From positions 1 to 14,451 of the forward strand of contig DALYFH010000021.1 in assembly GCA_031972135.1 (NCBI GenBank): a stretch of 14,451 nt of DNA, in the 5' to 3' direction. The position numbers were made by a program, and so were the translations under genes. This document shows positions 1 through 5,279 of the stretch, piece by piece. Source of the DNA: GWF sp031972135 (GTDB lineage: Bacteria > Patescibacteriota > Microgenomatia > UBA1400 > UBA12108). Position 1 is the first letter of the stretch. Each line of letters opens with the position of its first letter. Under the pieces are notes generated by a model. That model saw only the letters and a program-made list of their open reading frames with translations. It did no database searches and was not told where the DNA came from.

Positions 1-45
1 TGCCAGTCTAACAAGTTTTTGCTTGACCAATGTTTTTTCATATAC

Positions 46-63
46 CGAGGCTAATTAACCTCG
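46..63. repeat. Short inverted repeat in leftward leader
   Basis: CGAGG (46-50) and CCTCG (59-63) are perfect inverted arms around an 8-base AT-rich loop. The repeat lies just downstream of the leftward promoter at 76-103, so it would form a small hairpin in the leader of that transcript. No U-run follows on either strand, so it is not a convincing terminator. It may be an operator or leader structure; no function is established. Confidence 0.35.
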
Positions 64-75
64 CTTAAGTGACAC

Positions 76-103
76 ATCGTACCAAAAACTCTTCATTTGT
101 CAA
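76..103 (-). promoter_or_regulatory. Leftward sigma70-type promoter for a gene left of the window
   Basis: On the minus strand a perfect -35 box TTGACA (98-103) is followed after 16 bases by TACGAT (76-81). Transcription would start near position 69 and run out of the window to the left. No start codon with convincing context is visible in 1-69, so the gene it serves lies outside. A second -10-like TATAAT on the same strand (107-112) lacks a matching -35. Confidence 0.55.
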
Positions 104-172
104 CTAATTATAGGACACACGTCCAGATGTAGATTATGTTCATACCAGAGGTGAATAAGTATATATATCAAA

Positions 173-188
173 GTATATCAAAATATAC
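173..188. repeat. Perfect palindrome and neighbouring direct repeats upstream of gap
   Basis: GTATAT (173-178) and ATATAC (183-188) form a perfect palindrome around CAAA. The words TATATCAAA (164-172) and TATATCAAAA (174-183) repeat with a 10-base period. A further direct repeat, TTTACGGAT, lies at 192-200 and 208-216. The palindrome is centred about 48 bases before the gap start codon, which fits a regulator-binding site, but AT-rich sequence makes such repeats fairly easy to find by chance. Confidence 0.35.
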
Positions 189-191
189 CGA

Positions 192-221
192 TTTACGGAT
201 TCACTGGTTTACGGATATACT
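192..221 (+). promoter_or_regulatory. Promoter of gap, probably leaderless
   Basis: TATACT (216-221) is a good -10 box. A weak -35, TTTACG (192-197), sits 18 bases upstream. Six bases separate the -10 from the ATG at 228, so transcription should begin at or next to the A of the start codon. No Shine-Dalgarno sequence precedes the ATG. The same -10 plus six bases plus ATG arrangement recurs at four other genes in the window. Confidence 0.6.
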
Positions 222-227
222 AAATAC

Positions 228-1301
228 ATGAAGTCATTCGCAATTAATGGTTTTGGACGGATTGGCCGCTTAGCTGCCAGAGTCTGGTGGCAAAAGCACC
301 AAGAGGACATTAATCTAGTTGCCATCAACACTTCTGGGTCTATGGATATCGAGGGCTGGGCACATCTCCTAAAATACGACACCACCTATGGTCGCTTCGA
401 TGGTGAGATTGCATACGAAAAGTATCAGTCATCCAAAGAGGCAACCGACGAGGATCCATTAATCGGCCACTTAATCCTAGGTACCACTCACAAAATCCCA
501 GTCTTCGCTCAGCGCGATCCCGCCAAGATCCCATGGGGAAAATACGGGGTCGAAGTAGTTATCGAGAGTACGGGTGCCTTTACCTCTCAAGAAAAGGCTA
601 GCTTGCACCTCCAGGGCGGTGCCAAGCAGGTAGTCCTCTCTGCACCAGCCAAAGGGGGAGGGGTCCCTACTAGCGTAATCGGCGTTAACGAGAAAGAGGT
701 AGTCGAAGCTGATCGCAAAAATACTATCAGTGTTTTAAATAATGCCAGCTGCACCACCAACTGTGTGGCTCCAGTAGCCTGGGTCCTCCAGGATAGACTA
801 GGGATAGCCAAAGCCGCCATGACTACCATCCACAGCTATACTGATGACCAAAACCTCCAGGATGCTTCACACAAGGACTTGCGTCGTGCCAGGGCAGCTG
901 CCCAAAATATGGTCCCGACTAGCACTGGCGCAGCCATCGCCACTACCGAGACCATTCCAGAGCTCAAAGGTCTCTTTGACGGGGTCTCAATCAGGGTACC
1001 AACCATCACTGGGTCACTCACTGACTTTACGTTTGTCGTCAAAAGGACGACCACAAAAGAAGAGGTAAACAACATTCTACGCCAGGCTACCCTCGAGGAT
1101 AGATTTCACAACATCTTGGCCGTTACCGACGAGCCACTCGTATCTTCTGACATAGTGGGCAGGAGTGAGTCGGCCATTGTCGATCTCGATCTAACTCAGG
1201 TAATCGGAGGGGATTTGGTCAAAGTTTTTGCCTGGTATGACAACGAATGGGGCTACAGCAATCGCTTGGTAGAGACAGTGATTGACATCGCCAACGCTTA
1301 A
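228..1301 (+). CDS. gap: Glyceraldehyde-3-phosphate dehydrogenase
   Basis: This glycolytic enzyme oxidises and phosphorylates glyceraldehyde 3-phosphate to 1,3-bisphosphoglycerate in the cytosol, reducing NAD(P). The 357-residue protein has the N-terminal Rossmann signature INGFGRIGR (residues 6-14), the active-site motif ASCTTNC with catalytic Cys175, the catalytic His202 in IHSYT, and the conserved segment RRARAAAQNMVPTSTGAA after it. It is somewhat longer than the usual 330-340 residues, with extra sequence around residues 66-90. The position that normally holds the NAD-selecting Asp (after VAIN) is Thr35, in INTSG, which hints at relaxed or NADP preference as in GapB-type enzymes; this is inference. 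It appears to be a single-gene unit with its own promoter. The start is fixed by the Rossmann motif and by the adjacent -10 box. Confidence 0.97.
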   Translation: MKSFAINGFGRIGRLAARVWWQKHQEDINLVAINTSGSMDIEGWAHLLKYDTTYGRFDGEIAYEKYQSSKEATDEDPLIGHLILGTTHKIPVFAQRDPAKIPWGKYGVEVVIESTGAFTSQEKASLHLQGGAKQVVLSAPAKGGGVPTSVIGVNEKEVVEADRKNTISVLNNASCTTNCVAPVAWVLQDRLGIAKAAMTTIHSYTDDQNLQDASHKDLRRARAAAQNMVPTSTGAAIATTETIPELKGLFDGVSIRVPTITGSLTDFTFVVKRTTTKEEVNNILRQATLEDRFHNILAVTDEPLVSSDIVGRSESAIVDLDLTQVIGGDLVKVFAWYDNEWGYSNRLVETVIDIANA

Positions 1302-1359
1302 ATATTACTTCTTGATTAACTTGGTTTACCTGATTTATCCGTGACACTTGCTATTTATG

Positions 1360-1433
1360 AGGCCGAGATGGGATTTGCACCCATGAATCCGAGGTTTTGC
1401 AGACCTGGCCATTGACTACTCTGGTACTCGGCC
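1360..1433 (-). tRNA. tRNA-Cys (anticodon GCA), atypical D and T loops
   Basis: The minus strand folds into a cloverleaf of 74 bases. The acceptor stem is GGCCGAG/CTCGGCC (perfect 7 pairs) with discriminator U, as expected for tRNA-Cys. The anticodon loop CTGCAAA gives GCA with A37. The T stem ATGGG/CCCAT is perfect. CCA is not encoded. Oddities: the T loop reads TGCAAAT, with G where U55 is normal; the D loop lacks the GG doublet; the D stem has three pairs; and the anticodon stem has either a C-C mismatch at its outer pair or a bulged C. Read on the plus strand the middle loop would give TGC (Ala), but no T-arm exists in that orientation, so Cys on the minus strand is preferred. Confidence 0.88.
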
Positions 1434-1446
1434 GACGAACTTTTTC

Positions 1447-1452
1447 ATTATA
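1447..1452 (-). promoter_or_regulatory. -10 box for tRNA-Cys
   Basis: A perfect TATAAT on the minus strand ends 13 bases before the 5' end of the tRNA, leaving room for a short 5' leader to be removed by RNase P. No recognisable -35 lies at the correct distance, because that region is occupied by the hairpin at 1456-1481. The tRNA is thus likely to have its own promoter, independent of hsp20. Confidence 0.45.
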
Positions 1453-1455
1453 CAG

Positions 1456-1481
1456 CAAACCCCCGGTTTCCCAGGGGTTTG
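1456..1481. terminator. Hairpin between hsp20 and tRNA-Cys, possible terminator
   Basis: CAAACCCC (1456-1463) pairs with GGGGTTTG (1474-1481), an 8-base-pair stem with a 10-base loop. It begins about 26 bases after the hsp20 stop codon on the minus strand. There is no clean U-tract on either side (the minus strand continues CTGTATAATG), so termination would be inefficient or factor-assisted. It also covers the region where a -35 box for the tRNA would lie. Confidence 0.4.
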
Positions 1482-1506
1482 TCTTCCAATTGTTACTAAG
1501 TACTTT

Positions 1507-1905
1507 TTACTTTTTTACCGCGATCTTCTTTGGCTTAGCCTCTTCAGCTTTTTTAAAGCTGATACTAATTACTCCATGCTCAACCTTGGCTTCTGGCTCG
1601 ACCGAGAGATCTAGATTGCCAGGGACCGCAACTCGGTAGGAGTAAGAGCGACTACTCTTCCTGTAGTACTTTTTATCCTCTTTTTCCTCGCTCTCTTCAG
1701 ACCCAGAGATTGTGAGGATACCTTTTTCAAAGGTTACATCTACTTTGTCTGGGTTTACTCCAGCAACAGCTGCCTTTACCACTACCTCATCTTTTGTCTC
1801 ATAGACATCTAGGTTGTCTGCCGCATTGGGCATAAAATCGTCATCATCCCAGACGTTTGGCCAGCGCAGTAGGGCACGTGTTGGGTCCCATCTAATTATT
1901 GTCAT
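1507..1905 (-). CDS. Small heat-shock protein, Hsp20/alpha-crystallin family
   Basis: A cytosolic ATP-independent holdase that binds unfolding proteins under stress. The 132-residue protein has a short N-terminal arm containing RWDPTRALLRW, an alpha-crystallin domain from about residue 31 to 120, and the family signature A-x-x-x-x-G-V-I (A106 to I113 in AKVEHGVISI). It ends in a Lys/Ala-rich tail carrying an I-A-V stretch, close to the usual I-x-I/V C-terminal anchor. The ATG at 1905 has a strong Shine-Dalgarno GGAGGG eight bases upstream, so translation is leadered, unlike several neighbours. The gene is monocistronic, with a consensus promoter and a CIRCE-like operator in the leader, suggesting heat-shock control by an HrcA-type repressor. 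Length and domain layout are normal for the family. Confidence 0.96.
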   Translation of the reverse strand: MTIIRWDPTRALLRWPNVWDDDDFMPNAADNLDVYETKDEVVVKAAVAGVNPDKVDVTFEKGILTISGSEESEEKEDKKYYRKSSRSYSYRVAVPGNLDLSVEPEAKVEHGVISISFKKAEEAKPKKIAVKK

Positions 1906-1936
1906 ATGTTTTACCCTCCACCATGATTTAGATATT

Positions 1937-1963
1937 CTAGCAGTCTCATGGTTAGACTGCCAA
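1937..1963 (-). promoter_or_regulatory. CIRCE-like inverted repeat (putative HrcA operator)
   Basis: On the minus strand TTGGCAGTC and GACTGCTAG flank exactly nine bases, the 9-9-9 layout of CIRCE (consensus TTAGCACTC-N9-GAGTGCTAA). Fourteen of eighteen arm positions match. The seventh base of each arm is changed together (C to G, with the complementary change in the other arm), so the dyad is preserved. The element begins at the expected transcription start, just downstream of the -10 box, and lies upstream of the hsp20 ribosome-binding site, the usual place for CIRCE. HrcA itself is not encoded in the window. Confidence 0.7.
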
Positions 1964-1967
1964 TACG

Positions 1968-1996
1968 AATATAAAATAGGGGAGTTAAGTTGTCAA
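1968..1996 (-). promoter_or_regulatory. hsp20 promoter
   Basis: On the minus strand a perfect -35 TTGACA (1991-1996) and a -10 TATATT (1968-1973) are separated by the ideal 17 bases. Transcription should start near 1961, at the edge of the CIRCE-like repeat, so a bound repressor would block initiation. This is the best consensus promoter in the window and implies control by the housekeeping sigma factor plus a repressor. Confidence 0.8.
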
Positions 1997-2039
1997 GAGT
2001 CTAAGATGATGGTCTACTGCCGTGGTAACATATAGTCAT

Positions 2040-2948
2040 ATGCTCAAGTTAATTGTGGTCATTATCTCTAGTTTGATCTTGTCAGGTTGCACAGTCAAAA
2101 ACCTTTTTGTCAAAAAGCCTGCAGGTCTCGAGATCTCAACTAGCGCACCCGCCACAGTCTACCTGTCAGACAAAGAACTAGGCAAAACCCCTCTCAAAAA
2201 TCAAAATATAGCACCAGGCACCTATACTCTCAGACTGATCCCAGATGACACGACTCTAACTCCCTATGAGGCTACAGTCGAGCTAGAGAGTTCGGCCTCG
2301 ACCGTCCTTTCCCGCACTTTTGGTGAGACTGTCCTCGACAGTTTTGGCTACAGCCTCAACCTTGTCCCTGACAAGACTGGGCTCTCAACAATCTCGGTCG
2401 TCTCAGACCCTGACACCAGTAGTCTCACAATCGATGGTGTCCCCTCTGGTTTTACCCCACTGAGCAAGCGTGAGGTGAGTCCAGGCAACCACGAAATAAT
2501 CGTCGGCACCCCTGGTTTTGCCGAGCAAAAAATCCCGATCATTGCAACTACTGGGTTTAACTTAGTCGTGAGCGTCAAACTCAAGAGCGAGCCCATTAAC
2601 CTAACCATTCAGCAAGAGTCGCCAAATCCAGAGCCCGCAACTCCTGCAACCCCTGCCGCAAGCGCATCAATAGCGCTCTCTTCACCTAAACCATCAGCTA
2701 CTAAGCCATCCCCCATAGCCTCTCCTACCAGGCCATACGTAACCGTCAGCGACTCCGCTGATGTGGTATCAGCCGGGGGTCTCAACGTCAGAAAAGAGCC
2801 CAGTAGTAGTGCCGATAGCCTAGGGCGTGCGAGCGTCGGCGAACACCTCAAATATCTAGGTGAAACCACGAGTGCAGGCTGGCACAAAATTGAGTTTGAA
2901 GGAAGTGTTGGCTACGTCTCAGCCAAATATGTGACTATCACCAAGTAG
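2040..2948 (+). CDS. Lipoprotein with two PEGA domains and a C-terminal SH3b domain
   Basis: A secreted, lipid-anchored surface protein of 302 residues. Starting at ATG 2040, the signal peptide MLKLIVVIISSLILSGC ends in the lipobox LSGC with Cys17. Residues about 29-95 and 117-182 are two PEGA-like beta domains (ATVYLSDKELGKTPL and SSLTIDGVPSGFTPL are the core motifs). Residues about 186-235 are a Pro/Ser/Ala/Thr-rich linker typical of cell-wall-spanning segments. Residues about 247-302 are a bacterial SH3 domain (LNVRKEPSSSADSLG, GWHKIEFEGSVGYV), a fold that often binds peptidoglycan. An upstream in-frame GTG at 2022 would add six residues before the signal peptide and is less likely. No Shine-Dalgarno site is seen; TAACAT (2026-2031) may be a -10. 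It converges on the UbiA-like gene with only nine bases between stops. The biological role is unknown. Confidence 0.88.
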   Translation: MLKLIVVIISSLILSGCTVKNLFVKKPAGLEISTSAPATVYLSDKELGKTPLKNQNIAPGTYTLRLIPDDTTLTPYEATVELESSASTVLSRTFGETVLDSFGYSLNLVPDKTGLSTISVVSDPDTSSLTIDGVPSGFTPLSKREVSPGNHEIIVGTPGFAEQKIPIIATTGFNLVVSVKLKSEPINLTIQQESPNPEPATPATPAASASIALSSPKPSATKPSPIASPTRPYVTVSDSADVVSAGGLNVRKEPSSSADSLGRASVGEHLKYLGETTSAGWHKIEFEGSVGYVSAKYVTITK

Positions 2949-2957
2949 TTAGTGACG

Positions 2958-3881
2958 TTATACCCCGTAGATCATCAGTAGTACCATGAGTCCCCAAACA
3001 ACCACAGTACCAAGGAGGGTTTTATCGCTCATTAGCACTTTGTGTGGACTCTCACCTTCATTTTTTTCGTAGATCAGCTGCATATATCGCATTATCCCAA
3101 AGATAACTATTGGTACAGTCGCCATCAGCCACTTCTCTGCAACTAAGGTCCGGGGTAATAGCGATAAAAGCTTGAGAACTTTACCCTCTGCCTGAAAAGG
3201 TGGGTGCAAAAAAGTAAAAAGGGCATAAGTAAGCCAGGTAGTATTAGCAAACATCGAAGTATATGCGTCTAGGAGTGAAGGCGTGTAATGGATCAAGCTA
3301 CTCCTACTACTGCCCCCTTGCCCGGCCATGAGTGTCATCTCACTCCTACGTTTCCCAACCGCCAAGAATAGTGATGCCGAGATGACGGTTAGGAGGAACC
3401 ACACATCCATGTGTGCATTTACCACAAAACTACCGGCATAAACCCTGAGCACAAATCCAGCTGCAATTACAAACACGTCGACGATCGGGATCGCTTTCCA
3501 CCAGAGCGAATATAAAACATTCAACATAAAGTACCCGAGCTGAGTCACAAAGAAGAACGTCGAGGTCGCGGCACCTAGCCAGAGCGATATTACCAATAGG
3601 GTGATAAACATAAAGACCGCTGTCGGTAGGGGTAGCTCACCCGATGCTATTGGCCGCTTCTTTTTAAAGGGGTGGAGCCTGTCTTTGGGGGCGTCCACGA
3701 TATCGTTAAAGAGATAAATTGCCGAGGACAAAAGACAAAACAAAAACGTCGCCCAGACTACCGTCACAAAATATCCCGGCAAAAAAAGGAGTCCCGAAAA
3801 AACAATCGGCGCAAATAACACAATGTTTTTAATCCACTGCGTTACTCTTGTCGCTTTGAGAGCAAGCTTGAGTTGATCCAT
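2958..3881 (-). CDS. UbiA-family prenyltransferase, decaprenyl-phosphate phosphoribosyltransferase-like
   Basis: An integral membrane protein of 307 residues with about eight to nine hydrophobic segments. The first Asp-rich motif NDIVDAPKDRLHPFKKKRP (59-77), the start motif RVTQWIKN (12-19), the second motif region YSLWWKAIPIVDV with Asp135, GFVLR (142-146) and KRRSE (177-181) match the subgroup of UbiA enzymes that transfer phosphoribose from PRPP to polyprenyl phosphate (DPPR synthase, Rv3806c-like), rather than quinone or heme enzymes. The product would be a polyprenyl-phosphate pentose donor for a surface glycan. The ATG at 3881 has a strong Shine-Dalgarno GGAGG nine bases upstream and lies inside the end of the preceding gene (40-base overlap). 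It is the last gene of the leftward series. Substrate assignment is by family motif only. Confidence 0.85.
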   Translation of the reverse strand: MDQLKLALKATRVTQWIKNIVLFAPIVFSGLLFLPGYFVTVVWATFLFCLLSSAIYLFNDIVDAPKDRLHPFKKKRPIASGELPLPTAVFMFITLLVISLWLGAATSTFFFVTQLGYFMLNVLYSLWWKAIPIVDVFVIAAGFVLRVYAGSFVVNAHMDVWFLLTVISASLFLAVGKRRSEMTLMAGQGGSSRSSLIHYTPSLLDAYTSMFANTTWLTYALFTFLHPPFQAEGKVLKLLSLLPRTLVAEKWLMATVPIVIFGIMRYMQLIYEKNEGESPHKVLMSDKTLLGTVVVWGLMVLLMIYGV

Positions 3882-4885
3882 AAAATAACACCTCCGACCA
3901 CTATGGCTATGAGTAGGATTGTATAGATCTTCATCTGGCTATTCAACTGTAGCGCCACTATTCCGAGTAAAGCGGTAAATCCCCAATAAGTAAAAGCAAC
4001 AGTTCTCTTGCTCCAACCTATTGCTAGTAGCTTGTGGTGCAGATGCTCCGCATCTCCCCAGACAGGAGACTTTCCTCGTCGAATACGCCTGATAATCGCA
4101 TAGACCACATCCATTAGAGGGATACCGAGGACTATCAGGGCAGTTGCTAGCTTGGCTCCCGACATCATCGAGATGACAGCAATCAGGTATCCCGCCAGTG
4201 CTCCCGCTCCCCAGCCTGGCATAATTTTTTGTGGGTAAGCATTAAAAAATAATAGTCCCAAAAAACTCCCAGCGACAGTCGCTGCCATAAACGCACTCTC
4301 GAGTGCAGATGGATCAGGTACAAACCGCCACGAGACTACCCCCATTACAATCGCTGCAATCACTACCACTCCCGGCAGCTGTCCGTCGAGCCCTTTTGCC
4401 CCCATATTCACAAAATTCATACTCCAGGTAATCCAGAGTATCGAGATTAGTGTTGCTAACCACTCATACCCGACAAAGGTAATCGGTGCACCCCCCATGG
4501 GGTTACTCACATAAGCTATAGCCACACCATACACAACAACTAGTGTCGATGCCATAAAGCCTGCAATTAGCCTAAGGTATGGAGAGATATTAAATAAATC
4601 ATCTAGGACTCCCATAATAAGTAGTATTAGAGCTCCCGCGAGTATTGCCACTCGGTCTACCGAGCTAGGCAAGAAGACGAGCATGGTAAATGCGACTGTG
4701 ATAAATATCGGGATCCCTCCACCCCTGGGGACTGGTGTCACATGGATATTTTTTGGATGATCTACATTACTCGATCGATCTACTATCCCAAGCGCTCTGT
4801 ATGCCAGGATCGTGAGTGAGGTAATCGCTAAGGAGATTATTAGTGAGAACCCAAATGGTAATAAGACATACTGTTGCCACATCAT
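3842..4885 (-). CDS. WecA/MraY-family (GT4) polyprenyl-phosphate sugar-1-phosphate transferase-like protein
   Basis: A membrane protein of 347 residues with about ten hydrophobic helices. Family motifs: HPKNIHVTPVPRGGG (43-57), the metal-site pair DD at 95-96 (LDDLFNISPYLR), N157-F-V-N160 followed by KGLDG (164-168), and HLHH at 281-284. Such enzymes attach a sugar-1-phosphate to undecaprenyl phosphate, starting a lipid-linked glycan. Two usual acidic positions appear altered: the first Asp of DGLDG is Lys164, and the usual MGDxGS motif reads MPGWGAG (222-228), with Trp225 at the Asp position. Activity may therefore differ from the classical reaction. The open frame extends upstream to 4993, but the ATG at 4885 overlaps the previous stop (ATGA) and starts just before the first hydrophobic helix, so it is preferred; ATG 4882 is also possible. 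Confidence 0.82.
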   Translation of the reverse strand: MMWQQYVLLPFGFSLIISLAITSLTILAYRALGIVDRSSNVDHPKNIHVTPVPRGGGIPIFITVAFTMLVFLPSSVDRVAILAGALILLIMGVLDDLFNISPYLRLIAGFMASTLVVVYGVAIAYVSNPMGGAPITFVGYEWLATLISILWITWSMNFVNMGAKGLDGQLPGVVVIAAIVMGVVSWRFVPDPSALESAFMAATVAGSFLGLLFFNAYPQKIMPGWGAGALAGYLIAVISMMSGAKLATALIVLGIPLMDVVYAIIRRIRRGKSPVWGDAEHLHHKLLAIGWSKRTVAFTYWGFTALLGIVALQLNSQMKIYTILLIAIVVGGVILWINSSLLSKRQE

Positions 4886-5268
4886 AAGAAGAATGATTGT
4901 AGCATCCCCCACAAAGCTAGGATCATGAGCAAGGCAAAAATTACCGCCGTAATCGATAGTATCCGGGGCACTAGACTGCCCCCACCGCCCCACAGCTTTC
5001 CTAGTGTGATATTAAGCAAAGTGACTACTAAGACTAGTCCTCCGTAACCATACAAAAACATCCTCGGCCCGAGTCTTCCCTCTCCCCAAGGCTTAGTTAA
5101 GAGGATCGGTATTCGCTCGGGTAGTCGACTATAAAATAGCACTGTAAAACCAATGAGGAGTATTGCCATGATAATCGCAGCGAGATACATGTTGCGGTTA
5201 ATTTTGTTCGGGACTAGTTCTTCCGCAGCCTGGGAGATATTAAATGTATGTTTGACGAGTTCGCTCAC
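4882..5268 (-). CDS. Small membrane protein with three predicted helices, unknown function
   Basis: A protein of 128 residues with a polar N-terminal segment and three hydrophobic stretches: MYLAAIIMAILLIGFTVLF, FLYGYGGLVLVVTLLNI, and a C-terminal one beginning ILSITAVIFALLMIL. Between helices one and two lies LPERIPILLTKPWGEGRLGP; the LPxxIPxH-like core recalls DUF1648 proteins, but I cannot confirm membership. I chose the GTG at 5268 because AGGA sits nine bases upstream and it follows the previous stop by 11 bases; a TTG at 5295 would add nine residues and overlap the previous gene. It ends in an ATGA overlap with the WecA-like gene, so the two are probably translationally coupled. Its placement among glycosyltransferases suggests an accessory role in the same module, which is inference. 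Confidence 0.75.
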   Translation of the reverse strand: MSELVKHTFNISQAAEELVPNKINRNMYLAAIIMAILLIGFTVLFYSRLPERIPILLTKPWGEGRLGPRMFLYGYGGLVLVVTLLNITLGKLWGGGGSLVPRILSITAVIFALLMILALWGMLQSFFL

Positions 5269-5279
5269 TGTATTTTTTC

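Noticed and set aside
587..1075. Open frames overlapping gap on both strands (587-829, 836-1075, 844-1068)
   Set aside because: They are shadows of the gap coding sequence, without recognisable domains or start signals.
1360..1433. tRNA-Ala (TGC) on the plus strand
   Set aside because: The middle loop could be read as TGC, but the plus strand lacks a T-arm and D-arm in the correct order; only the minus strand gives a cloverleaf.
2022..2948. GTG 2022 as start of the lipoprotein
   Set aside because: It puts MVTYSH in front of a complete signal peptide beginning at ATG 2040; the shorter form has the ideal lipoprotein leader.
2949..2957. Terminator between the convergent lipoprotein and UbiA-like genes
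   Set aside because: The nine-base gap and flanking codons contain no hairpin with a U-tract; any termination there must use other means.
3842..4993. Longer form of the WecA-like protein starting at 4993
   Set aside because: The extra 36 residues are polar, unlike the family N-terminus, and lie entirely within the upstream gene; ATG 4885 has the standard ATGA overlap with that gene's stop.
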